From Myotis daubentonii (lineage: Eukaryota; Chordata; Mammalia; Chiroptera; Vespertilionidae), in contig NC_081846.1 of the NCBI RefSeq assembly GCF_963259705.1, forward strand, positions 91,152,641-91,216,640: a stretch of DNA of 64,000 nucleotides. Direction: 5' to 3'. Each line of letters opens with the position of its first letter. The first letter of the stretch is position 1. Under the pieces are notes generated by a model, which saw nothing but the letters and a program-made list of their open reading frames with translations, had not been told where the DNA came from and made no database searches. Below are positions 12,036 to 21,908 of this stretch, piece by piece. The translations under genes and the position numbers were made by a program.

Positions 12036-12696
12036 AGTTCTGGGGGAAGCACTGGCTTTTACCATGTTATTTTGTGAAGACTTTTCTGCCTTTAATTTCT
12101 CTAAATCTATCCTGTTTATAATACCCAACACTCAGTGATTACATTCCTATGATATTTTCCCCTTTAAAATATTGATATTTCAAGAGCTATATATATTAGT
12201 AAGAACTCCTTTTCTATGAACAGAAATTTAGACCTTAAGAATTTAGGAAAAATGGCAGATAAATCAGTAAATCCTGTGCAAGCATTCCAAGCAAAGTGAG
12301 GCAGTGTCTGCGATCTTAAACTACCTCCTATTTGCATCGGAATTTTGTCACATGTAATGGGGATAAGCAAGTACAGGCATACCTCATTGTATTGTGCTCT
12401 GATTGAAGATCAGATCAGCCACAACCTTCCCTTAGGATAGAGCTTAATCCAGAGAAAGAACCTAATTCTCTTCAATTCTTTGAAAGCTAAGGGAGGTGAG
12501 CAAGCTGCAGAACAGAAGTTTGAGGCTAACAGAAGTGAATTCATGAGATTTCGGGAAGAAGCCATCTACATAACAAAATGCGAGGTGAAGCAGGAAGTGC
12601 TGATGTAGAAGCTGCAAGTTATATAGCAGATCAAGCTAGTGTAGTTAGTAAAGGTGGCTCCACTAAACAGCAGAGTTTTATGTAGACAGAACAGCC

Positions 12697-13682
12697 TTGT
12701 GTTGGAAGGAGATGCTATCTAGGGTATTCATGGCTAGACAAAGGAACAAACAAAGGTCTGGCGTCAAAGAGTTAAAGGACAGGCTGACTCTATTGTTCAG
12801 AATGATTGCAGCTGGTGACTACATTATTTACTGTATTGGAAACCCTGGGGCCCTTAAGAATTATGCTAAATCTACTCTGTTTGTGCTCTGCAAATGGCAC
12901 AACAAAGCCTCAGTGATGGCACACCATTTACAACCTGGTTTACTGAATAGTCAAGCCCACTGTTAAGACCTACTGCTCAGGAAAAGGGTTTCTTTCAAAA
13001 TACTCCTACTCACTGACAAGCACCTGGTTATCCAAGAGCTCTGAAGGAGATGTGCCCTGAGGTTAATGTTTTCATGCCTGTTAACCCAGTAGCCGTTCTG
13101 CATCTATAGATCAAGGAGTAATTTCTACTTCTGGGACTATTATTTAAGGAATATATTCTGTAAGGCATATCTCTCAAATGGATTAGAACAAAATAAATCG
13201 AAAACCTACTGGAAAGGATCTACAATTCTAGATGCCATTAAAAACATTCATGATTCATGGGGAGAGTGAAAACATCAACGTTAATGGGGTTTGGAAGAAG
13301 ATGATTCCAACCCTCGTGAATGACTCCAATCTTCCAAAACTTTGGTGGAGGAAGTAACTGCAGACGTGGTGGAAATAGCAAGAGAATTAATTAGAAGTGG
13401 AGCCTGGAGTTGTGACTGAATTGCTGAAGTCTCATGATAGAACTTTAACAATAAAGAATTGCTTCTTATGGATGAGCAAAGAAAGTGGTTTTTGATATGA
13501 AAGTTACTCCTAATGAAGTTACTGTGAAGATTGTTAAAATGACAACAAAGGATTTAGAGTATTACATAAACTTATTTGATAAAATAGTGCCAGGGTTAGA
13601 GAGGATTAACTCCACTTTTGAAAGAATTTCTACAGTGGGTACAACGCTATCAAACAGCATCACATGCTACAGAGAAATCTGA
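12697..13682 (+). pseudogene. Decayed Tigger1 transposase remnant
   Basis: Reading frames of 89 codons (12697-12966) and 65 codons (13485-13682) are scraps of the pogo-type DDE transposase in different frames. Recognisable translated scraps include NPGALKNYAKST and [19 protein letters not shown]. Stops and indels separate them, and the N-terminal DNA-binding part is deleted. Confidence 0.8.
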
Positions 13683-13736
13683 GAAAGAGGCAATCGATGT
13701 GGCTAACCTCATTTTCTTATTTTAAGATATCCTCAC

Positions 13737-13850
13737 GCTGGTCAGTGTGGCTCAGTTTGTTGAACATCATCCCACGCACCTAAAGGTCTCCAGTTCGATT
13801 TTCAGCGTGTGGGAGGCAGCCGATTGATGCTACGCTCTGACATTGGAGAT

Positions 13851-13935
<85 letters not shown>

Positions 13936-13960
13936 TTTCTTTCTTTCTTTCTTTCTTCTT

Positions 13961-14014
<54 letters not shown>

Positions 14015-14065
14015 CCTCAATTCCCCCCCTCTCTCTAAAATCAATCAAAACATTTAAAAGATAAA
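13737..14065 (+). mobile_element. VES-type SINE with expanded microsatellite
   Basis: It begins 'cacgctggtcagtgtggctcagtttgttgaac', the VES tRNA-like head, with a B-box-like 'agttcgattttc' near 13790. The pyrimidine-rich middle of a normal VES has expanded to ~165 bp. The tail 'ctctaaaatcaatcaaaacattt' is the usual VES end. Left AAGATAT and right AAGAAAT flanks are probably the target duplication within Tigger1. Confidence 0.85.
13850..14012 (+). repeat. (TTTC)n-(TC)n polypyrimidine microsatellite
   Basis: An uninterrupted pyrimidine strand: about 30 TTTC units with two TTC interruptions, then about 20 TC units. The frames open through it (73-90 codons) are low-complexity artefacts. Confidence 0.97.
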
Positions 14066-14365
14066 AAGAAGAAATTGTCACAGCCACCTTAATCTGCAGC
14101 AACCACCACCCTGATCAGTCAGCAGTTATTACCATCAAGGCAAGACAATGCTCAAAAGATAGCATTTTTAGTAATAAAGAGGCTTAAATTAAGGTTTATA
14201 CATTGTTTTATCAGACATACTGATATTGTACACTTAATTGACTACACTATAGTGTAAACATAAGTTTTGCTCCAGGGAACCAAAATTTGGGTGACTTGCC
14301 TTACTGCAATACTTAATTGGTGTGGTCTGGAACCAAACTTGCAAAATCTCTTAGCTATGCCCCTG

Positions 14366-15560
14366 CAACATTAAGGGAAGAAGTACTTTCTTTAGGAATG
14401 AGTTGTGCAAAAGACCTCAGAAACATGTGGTTCTAACCAAGAAATGCATTTTATACTAATTCTGTTGGGAAAAGTGGGGTGGGAATAATCAGTGGCCATG
14501 CTGTTTCTTTAAAGGTTTTCTAAAATAAAAATAAATAAAAGCAAAAGTCAGAGAGCTATTATGTGTACCTCTTCGACATCACTTCAAATAGCCCTATTTA
14601 AAGCTTTGATTTTTTTTTTCCCTGAAGCAGGTAGGAGGCAGAATTGCTAAAGTCCTTTCCACAATGGCCTAATCAGTACCCTTCAAGTGTCATTGTTGCT
14701 AAGTATCAACTGTAGAAGGAATTATATAATTTACTTTATTAACAGACAGAAAAACAGGCAGTTACCTCTCCTTAAAGGATGGCAACTTGGATTAATAATG
14801 GAATAGCTCTGTTTACGCCTGAATTTTACCCCTGAGAGTTTTATTTGACTGCTTTTTCACAATGACCCTTCAAACTATGAACACTGGAGGGAAAATGTCT
14901 CTTTATGTCCCATCACCAATTCCACATGGCTGCCCCATGTGAGCCCAGAGGGGAGCAGGACAGAGCAGCAGGGCTATATTGAGCCTTTACATTAAGGACT
15001 TTCATAATGATCTGGGAAATTGAAAGTTTAGAGCTTAGATCTTTAGTTGCTGGGAAGCAGATGAGCTATCAAGGAACTGAATCAGACATGGATGTCAAGA
15101 AGCGATTTTACAGATAGAATTTTTCATAAACAATCCAATACCTATTACCTGCAAAAGAACTGCTTTGGACTGCCTCAGACACAGCGGGGAGCAGGCTGGG
15201 CGATCCAACAGGCTCAGCGGTGGAGGCCCACGTGGCCCTGGCTCCTCAGCCTGGAGAGAGCGCCCTGCCCTCCTCTGAGGCACTGAACATTGTACTGCTA
15301 TAGTTTTCCTGTTGACACCAATCAAACACACACTTTCACATGCCTTCTTTATTCTGTTTTTCTTTTGAAATATAAGTCCAGACTGGGGGTCTTACATTTA
15401 AGGCTTGTGAGTTAAATATTACTCACAGACTTATTTTGTTTACCTAATATACTGGTGTTTGTTTTTTGTTTTTTGGGGGGGTTTTTTTGGCATTTGAATG
15501 CTATTAGGTGGGAAACCCATTCTTTATAACATTTTAGGAATTCTCTATATTATATGAATA
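14366..15560. other. Unique DNA, no gene supported
   Basis: No recognisable repeat or exon. A short GC-richer patch near 15175-15275 gives 64- and 78-codon frames on both strands without any known domain. Confidence 0.45.
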
Positions 15561-15718
15561 TTAATTACTAACAGACATATGATATGTAAGTATTTTCTCA
15601 AGTTCTGTGCATTGCTTTTTTTATTTGTTGATAGTGTCCTTTGACATGGAAATTTTTAAAATTTTGATAAGGTCCAATTTGCCTATATTTTCTTTTGTTG
15701 TCTGTACCTATGCTATCA

Positions 15719-15895
15719 TCTATAATAATAAAAGCACAATATGCTAATTAGACTGGATGTCCTTCCAGACGAACTTCCAGACAAAGCCAGGGCTGTGAGG
15801 GAAACCTGGGTCCTGGGTGCCAGAGGGAGGTCGGTGCCAGCAGCCGGGGGAAGGAAAGCCTACTCTTGCACAAATTTGGTGCATCGGGCCTCCAG
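15719..15895 (+). mobile_element. Short Helitron, 177 bp
   Basis: 5' TCTATAATAATAAAAGCAC then ATATGCTAATTAGAC; 3' 'gcacaaatttggtgcatcgggcctCCAG' where the last CTAG has mutated to CCAG. The flanks are A and T. A hairpin precedes the 3' end. Confidence 0.8.
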
Positions 15896-17247
15896 TATTT
15901 GGTAATAACCAAATACATCTCATAAAATGTTCTCTCTCTGTTTTAGTCTAATAGTTTTATAAATTTAGTTCTTACATTTAGGTCTTTAATCCATTTTGAA
16001 TTTTAATTTTTTTGTTGTTGTTAGTGTAAGGGCTCAACTTAATTCTTTTTGCACGTAGATATATAGGTTTCCCAGCACAACTTATTTAAAAAGATATTCT
16101 TTTCCCATTTAATGCAACTCTTGATGAGAATCATTTGTCCATAAGAATGAGGCCTTTTTCTAGGGTTTGTAGTCTATCCCATGGGGCTATGTGTCTTTTT
16201 TATGCCAGCACCACACTATTTCTGATTCATAGTAAGTTTAGAAATCAGGAGGTGTGAGGCCTCCAACTTTATTCTTTTTCAAGATTATTCTGGATATTCA
16301 TATTTCCTTGAAACTCCACATAAATTTTAAGATGGATATTGCTATTCCTGCAAAAATACATTATAATTTTTCTAGGTTCAGTACTGAATCTATAGATCAT
16401 TTGGGTATTATTAACCTCTTAGCAACATTAACTCTTCCAAACCATGAATACTAGATTTTTAAAATGTATTTATTAATGTCATCTTTAAAATGTCTTTCAG
16501 CAACATGTGTATTTTTAGTGTATAGGTATGCCTTACTGGTTTAATTTACTCCTAAATACTTTACTTCTGTTGATGCTATTGTAAATAAAATTTTATTTAA
16601 TTTTATTTTTGAACTGTTTATTGTTAGTATATGAAAGGCAACTGAATTTAGTGTGGTAATTTTACATCCTGTAATTTTTTAGAACTTATTACTTCTAACA
16701 GTTGTGCTTATGTGTGTAAAATGTTTAGTTTTCTACATATAAGATTATGTCATTTTCAAATAAACATATTTTACTTCCTTTCAAATTTAATTAAAATATG
16801 TTTATCTTGACTAGTTAATTTAGTTAGTACTTATAGTACTAACTTGAATAAAACTAGAAAAGCAGTCACCCTTGCCTTGTTCTTGATGACAGCTAAGCCA
16901 TCTTTCAACCCTGATTATAATCAGCATTATAATGAGTTTTTTAAAAGTGTCCCTTATCACGTTGAAGAACTTTTCTTTTATTTCTGTTATATTGAGTGTT
17001 TTTAATCAGGAGAATGTGTTAAATTTTGTCAAATGCTGTTAGGCGCAACTGGTTATAGTGTTGTTCAAATCTATATTGTTCTATTTATTAGTGAAAGTAG
17101 GGTATTGAAATCCTCTTCTACTATTATAGAACTGTCCATTTAACCTTTCAATTCTGTCAATGTTAACTTCATATATTTTAAAACTCTAAAGTTTGATAAA
17201 TATGTATTTAATTGTCCTATCATCTTGGTGAACTTAACATTTTATCA

Positions 17248-17385
17248 TCCTATATAATAAAGAGCTAATATGCTAATTAGACCAGACAGAAGAATGACCG
17301 TCCAGACAAAACAGGGGCCCTGAGGCCAGCCGAGGCTGCAAGGGTTGGCAGCCAGGGCTGCGAATTTCGTGTGTCAGGCTTCTAG
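17248..17385 (+). mobile_element. Short Helitron, 138 bp
   Basis: TCCTATATAATAAAGAGC at the 5' end, TATGCTAATTAGACC next, and '...gtgtcaggcttCTAG' at the 3' end, followed by T. It sits within the ancient inverted L1. Confidence 0.85.
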
Positions 17386-17689
17386 TTATATAATATTCTT
17401 CTGTCTCTTGCCACACTTTTTACTTAAAATCTATTTTGTCTAACATTAGTTCTCTTTTGGTTAATATTTACATAGAATCTACTTGGTGTGTTTTTTTTTC
17501 AAATTCAAATTATGCATTTTCTTATATGCAAACTGAACCACTTGCAGACAGCTCATCCTTTGATTCTGTGTTTTTCTTCACTTTAAATTTATTCTTTCAG
17601 TTATGTGTTTGAATTAGAGAATATTCTATAGATATATTTTTTGTGTTTACCACAGTTTTATGTAACATCCTAAAGTTTTAAATTTATAC

Positions 17690-17745
17690 ATATATATATA
17701 TATATACACACATATATACATATATATATGTATATATATATTCTT
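17690..17745. repeat. (TA)n / (TACA)n simple repeat
   Basis: An alternating TA-rich tract with CACA interruptions, probably at the tail of the adjacent inverted L1 fragment. Confidence 0.9.
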
Positions 17746-18005
17746 TAATAAATTCATGGGGTGACATTGATTAATAAAATTATATAGGTATCAGGTGTAC
17801 ATTCTTATAATACATCATCTGTATATTGTATTATGTGTTCACCACACAAAGTCAAGTCTCCTTCCATCACCATTTACCCCCTATACCCTCTTCTACCTCT
17901 CCTCTCCCTGTTTTCCCTCTGGTAATCACCATGCTGTTATCTGTGGCTATGGGGTTTTGGGTGCGGTTTTTGTTTGTTTGGTTGGTTAGTTTTTGCTACT
18001 CACTT
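17745..18005 (-). mobile_element. L1 3'UTR fragment
   Basis: 'cattgattaataaaattatatagg', 'tgttcaccacacaaagtcaag', 'ctggtaatcaccatgctgtt' is the antisense of an L1 3'UTR; the homologous text appears at 41515-41720. It is a separate insertion into the ancient L1. Confidence 0.7.
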
Positions 18006-18657
18006 CACTTTTAATATTTAAATTGATACCAATTTAACTTTGTTTGAATACAAAAACTCTACTCACAGCTCAGCCTCTTCCCTACTTTATGTTATTGATA
18101 GCCCAAAATATATCCTTATATATTATGTACCTATTAACATACATTTTAAATTACTTTTATGTGTCTTTACAATTCTTTAGAAAATAATAAGTGAATTTGC
18201 AAATCAAAACAGAGAGGTATATATTTACATATAATTCTGAGTAAACAGTTTGTCTTTCCATTTTAACTTGGATTACATTTAGCATTTCTAGTAGAATGGT
18301 ATAGCAATAACAAACACTCTCAACTCCTATTTATTTTGAAATGCCTTAATTTCTCCCTCATATTTGAAGGATAGTTTGGGTGCATATAGAATTATTGATT
18401 TAAGTGTGTGTGGTTTCGTCACTGCGTTCTGGTCTCCAAGGTTTCTGCTGAGAAATTTGTTGATGAACTTCTTAAAGATTCTCTTTTAAAAGATAAATTA
18501 CTATTCTCTTGCTGCTTTCATGATTCTCACTTTGTGTTTGTCCAATTGTTTGATTTTAATATCTTTGTTTGAGTCTTCTTGTGTTTATCCTATTTAGGTT
18601 TTATTGAGCTTCTTGAATTGGTGGATTCATATCTGCCCTCAAATTTAGAACTTTCCC

Positions 18658-18805
18658 AGCTCTCACTGGTTTGGCTAAGTGGTAGACCATCATTCCACAC
18701 ACCAAAGGGTCACAGGTTCAGTTCCCTGTCAAGGGTACCTACCTTGGTTGCAGGCTTGATCCCATCTCCCCAGTTGAGGCGGTGCTGGAGGCAACCAGTG
18801 TCTCT

Positions 18806-18852
<47 letters not shown>

Positions 18853-18895
18853 CCCCCTTCTCACTTCCTTTCATGCTCTAAAAAAAATAAAAAGG
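18658..18895 (+). mobile_element. VES-type SINE
   Basis: tRNA-like head 'ctcactggtttggctaagtggtagacc', B-box-like 'caggttcagttccctgtcaagggtac', pyrimidine stretch with about 19 TC units at 18810-18847, and tail 'ctctaaaaaaaataaaaagg'. Confidence 0.85.
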
Positions 18896-18926
18896 AAATG
18901 GAAAAATACCCTTGGGTGAGAATTAA

Positions 18927-18968
<42 letters not shown>

Positions 18969-18976
18969 TAATAATG
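18927..18976 (+). repeat. (AAT)n microsatellite
   Basis: About 16 AAT/ATA units, directly downstream of the VES tail. Confidence 0.97.
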
Positions 18977-19121
18977 ATAGAATATTTTCAGCCATTATTT
19001 CACCAAATGATTTCTGCCCTTTTCTCTCTTTTTTCTTCATCTAGAACTTTCGTAATACATATATTGACTTAATAGTGCCTCATAATCTCTTAGGTTTTGA
19101 TTTCTGTTCTTTACTCTATAA

Positions 19122-19283
19122 TTAGAGGCCTGGTGCACAAATTTGTGCATCATTGGGGGCCCTAGGCCTGGCCTGTATCCTCTCACGCCCTCAGGGGATG
19201 TTGAACTGTTGGTTTCAGCCCAATCCCTGCAGGCCAGGCTGAGGGACCCCACCAGTGCACGAATCCATGCACCAAGCCTCTAG
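19122..19283. mobile_element. Helitron-derived unit with two 3' ends facing outward
   Basis: The left end reads TTAGAGGCCTGGTGCAC, the inverse of a Helitron 3' terminus (C of CTAG mutated). The right end reads TGCACCAAGCCTCTAG, a Helitron 3' terminus in plus orientation. The halves form an imperfect inverted repeat of about 60 bp around a short centre, and no TC 5' terminus is present. Confidence 0.7.
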
Positions 19284-19376
19284 TATGCATATAAGATCTT
19301 TCTTTAATATCTTCCGGCCTTCCTCTCTCCCTCTTCCCCTCTGAGATTCATCAGTCTGTTCCATGTTTCCATGCCT

Positions 19377-19466
19377 GTGCATTGAGTGTCTGCCCTCTGG
19401 TGGTCATTGTGTGTCATAGCCACCAGTCAAACTGTTGGATGGTCGCTTAGGCTTTTATATATATAT
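19377..19466 (-). mobile_element. Partial Helitron 5' end, first unit of tandem array
   Basis: 'cattgagtgtctgccctctggtgg...gaccagtc'-like text (with 'agccaccagtcaaactg') and 'ggtcgcttaggcttttatata' parallels the 5' end of the next unit (19640-19736). The 3' part is missing. Confidence 0.6.
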
Positions 19467-19736
19467 ATGAGAGGCACGGTTCACGAAATTCGTGCACTTG
19501 GTGGGGGGTGTCCCTCAGCCTGGCCTGCAACTTCTCACAGACTGGGACCCTTCAGGGGATGTGAGCCCGGCTTCTGGCTGAGTGGCTCTCCCTCTGTGGA
19601 AGCTCATTGACCACCAGGGGGCAGATCCTGCATTGAGCGTCTGCCCCCCGGTGGACAGTGTGCACCATAGTGACCAGTTTCTCTGCCATTTGGTCGATTT
19701 GCATATTAGCCTTTTATTATATAGGACTAGAGTCCC
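19467..19736 (-). mobile_element. Helitron unit 1 of tandem array
   Basis: Inverted element: 3' end at left ('gagaggcacggttcacgaaattcgtgcac', CTAG degraded), 5' end at right ('ggtcgatttgcatattagccttttattatataGGA'). The final GGA (5' TCC) is immediately followed by the CTAG of the next unit with no spacer. Confidence 0.85.
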
Positions 19737-20195
19737 AGTGCACAAAACTTTGTGCACTCGGGGGGGAGGGGATGGTCCCTCAGCCCAGCCTGTGGCCTCT
19801 CGCAGTCTGGGAACCCTCGGGGGATGTCCACTGGCTGGCTTAGGCCTGCTCCCGGGGGGAAGGGGCCTAAGCTGGCAGTCAGACATCCCTCTGGAAGCCC
19901 AGGAGCCCTCAGGGGATGTCCATTGCTAGCGGGGAGCAGGCCTAAGCTGCAGTTGAACATTCTTAGCGTTGCTGAGGAGGCGGGAGAGGCTCCCACAACC
20001 ACCGCTGTACTGGCAGCCATCAGCCTGGCTTGTGGCTGAGCAGAGCTCCCCTTGTGGGAGCGCACTGGCCACCAGGGGGCAGCTCCTGCATTGAGCATCT
20101 GCCCCATGGTGGACAGTGTGTGTCATAGTGACCAGTCATTCCCAGTGGTTCTGCTGTTAGGGTCAGTTTGCATATTACCCTTTTATTATATAGGA
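19737..20195 (-). mobile_element. Helitron unit 2 (type A) of tandem array
   Basis: Begins CTAGAGTCCCAGTGCAC, contains the palindrome 'cacaaaactttgtgc', and ends 'cagtttgcatattacccttttattatataGGA'. About 459 bp. Its close relative is at 43952-44411. Frames in this GC-rich block (up to 126 codons) are open only by composition. Confidence 0.88.
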
Positions 20196-20840
20196 TAGAG
20201 GCCTGATTCACAGGTGGGGGCCGGCTGGTTTGCCCTGAAGGGGGTCTTGGATCAGGGTGGGGGTACCGCTGGGATGCCTGGCAAGCCTAGGTGAGGGGCT
20301 GATGGCTGTTTGCAGGCTGGTCAAGCCCCCCAGTGGGGACCCTCACCCCATGAGGGTTTGGCCAGTTTGGGTGAGGAGCTGAGGGCTGTTTTCAGGCTGG
20401 CCACACCCCCTTCAGGGTTGGAGGCCTTACTCGGGTTCCTGGCCAGCCTGGGTGAGGGGCTGATGGCTGTTTGCAGGCTGGTCAAGCCCCCCTGTGGGGA
20501 CCCTCACCCCATGAGGGTTTGGCCAGTTTGGGTGAGGAGCTGAGGGCCATTTTCAGGCTGGCCACAGCCGCGGGCTGGAACCAAGTATCTGGGATTTATT
20601 TATCTTTTATAATTGAAACTTTGTAGCCTTGAGCGGAGCTCAGGGCTGGCAGGGCAGGCGGGAAGCTTGGCTTCCTCCATTGCCAGGGGCAACCCAAGCC
20701 TCCTGTTCACTCTAGCTCCTTGGCTGCCGCAATCTTAGTTGGTTTAATATGCATATTCGCTCCTGATTGGCTGGTGGACGTGGCTTGTGGGTGTAGCAGA
20801 GGTACAGTTAATTTGCATGTTTCTCTTTTATTAGATTAGA
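20196..20840 (-). mobile_element. Helitron unit 3 (type B) of tandem array
   Basis: Starts TAGAGGCCTGATTCACAGG (one base of CTAG lost at the junction) and ends 'gttaatttgcatgtttctcttttattagattaGA' before T. The interior (20215-20575) is a degenerate tandem repeat of ~60-bp units ('gcctgggtgaggggctgatggctgtttgcaggctgg'). A relative lies at 44412-45114. Confidence 0.85.
20215..20575. repeat. Degenerate ~60-bp tandem repeat inside Helitron B
   Basis: Units share 'ggtgaggggctgatggctgtttgcaggctgg' or 'ggtgaggagctgagggc'. A longer ~150-bp higher-order unit (from 'gatggctgtttgcaggctggtcaagccccc' to 'gctgttttcaggctggccaca') occurs twice. Confidence 0.85.
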
Positions 20841-21004
20841 TAGATTTTTTTCACTGTTCTCAGACTCAGTAATATCAATTGTCTTATTATTGGATTCACT
20901 GATTCTTTTTTTTTGCCTGTTTGAGTTCTAAATCATACATTTTTTATTTCAGTTCAATTTTGTTATTACATTTCTTAGATCCAAAACTTCTGATTGGCTC
21001 TCTT

Positions 21005-21212
21005 TTTAAAAGATTTTTTTATTGACAATTATATAGAGAGAGAGGATGGAAGAGGGAGAGAGAGAACCATCCATTGGATGATTCCCACACACCCCCTACA
21101 TGGATGGAGCCCACAACTCGTGCATGTGCCCTGACTGGGCATCGACCCAGCAACCCTTGGGGTACAGGATGTTGCCAAACCAACTGAAACACACCATCCA
21201 GGGCTGGTTGGA
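21005..21212 (-). mobile_element. VES-type SINE
   Basis: Inverted copy: T-rich tail 'gatttttttattgacaatt', 'agagagaaccatccattgg', 'gcatgtgccctgactgggcatcgacc' and terminal 'caaccaactgaaac...ccagggctgg'. It lies in the ancient L1. Confidence 0.85.
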
Positions 21213-21504
21213 TTGTTTAAAAGTAACATTTATCTCTTTGTTTATATTCTGATTTTCTTCATATATTACTTTCATAATATTCTTTAGTTCTTTGTTTATA
21301 ATCTTTTCTCTTTAACCATATTAAGACAGTAGATTTAGTTTTTGTCTGGTAAGACTTATGCCTATGTTTTTTCAGAGATTGTTTCTGGAGATTTATTTTG
21401 TTTTTTTTAAACAGGCTATAATTTCCTGCTTTTTTAATTCCTAAAGATTGTTTTGTTTGAAAACATACAGTGGGTTCCCTTTTTTATTTTAATTCCATTT
21501 TCTT

Positions 21505-21908
21505 TTGCTGTGCAGAAGATTTTTTGATGTAGTCATTTGTATATATTTTTCCCCTTGTTTCTTTTGTGCTTGGAATTGTAGCTGTGAAAAATTTTGTTAT
21601 GTAAGATGTCTGACATTTTTCTGCCTATGTTTTCTACAGAGATTTTTATGGTTCCATGGCTTACATTTGAATCTTTTATCCATTTTGAGTTTATTTTTGT
21701 GTATTGTGTAAGTTGGTGGTCTAGTGTCATTTTTTTTTTACACATAGGTATCCATTTATTTCAACATCATTTATTGAAGAGACTTTCTTTATTCAATTGT
21801 ATGCTCTTGCCTCCTTTATCAAAGATTAATTGAGCATAATGACTTGGTTCAATATCTGGGTTCTCTGTTCCATTCCATTGATCTATATGTCTGTTCTTGT
21901 CACTGTAT
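21505..21908 (-). mobile_element. Inverted 5' part of an L1 (twin-priming type)
   Basis: Antisense L1 ORF2: it begins 'tttgctgtgcagaagattttttgatgtag' (ORF2 'cttctgcacagc' region) and ends at the switch point near 21908 with 'tgatctatatgtctgttcttgtcactg'. Orientation flips abruptly to plus at that point. Confidence 0.75.

Larger units (their letters stand above)
12374..14365 (+). mobile_element. Tigger1 (pogo/Tc1-mariner) DNA transposon, internally deleted
   Basis: Left end CAGGCATACCTCATTG follows a TA at 12372-12373, and the right end near 14365 is its inverse (TATGCCCCTG), as in Tigger1. After ~30 bp of left terminus the sequence jumps into the transposase gene ('gatcagatcagccacaacc'), so roughly the first third of the element is missing. 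The rest follows the Tigger1 transposase order ('gaattatgctaaatctactctg', 'gatgccattaaaaacattc', 'atggatgagcaaagaaagtgg') with many stops and frameshifts. A VES SINE interrupts it at 13737-14065. The transposase cannot be functional. Confidence 0.92.
15570..21450 (-). mobile_element. Ancient L1, inverted, fragmented by later insertions
   Basis: Minus-strand L1 text runs in order: distal ORF2 (15600-17060, including antisense motifs such as 'tttatgccagcaccacac', 'tctagggtttgtagtc'), more proximal ORF2 (17060-17690, 'attgaaatcctcttctac', 'atctattttgtctaac'), then ORF1/5' region (18350-18650, 'tttctgctgagaaatttg', 'gcttcttgaattggtgg') and 20850-21450 ('actcagtaatatcaattg', 'ttcactgattc'). Two Helitrons, an L1 3' end, a VES, a Helitron array and a second VES have landed in it. 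No frame survives. Confidence 0.7.

Noticed and set aside
13802..14102. Lys/Glu/Arg and Ser/Phe/Leu repeat 'proteins'
   Set aside because: Translations of the (TTTC)n-(TC)n microsatellite.
19515..20126. Overlapping 115-126-codon ORFs on both strands
   Set aside because: They lie wholly inside GC-rich Helitron units and are open on both strands by composition; similar frames recur in the copy at 44 kb.
20215..20575. Repeat-spacer layout considered as CRISPR-like
   Set aside because: Degenerate tandem units inside a Helitron in a mammalian genome; no regular repeat/spacer alternation.
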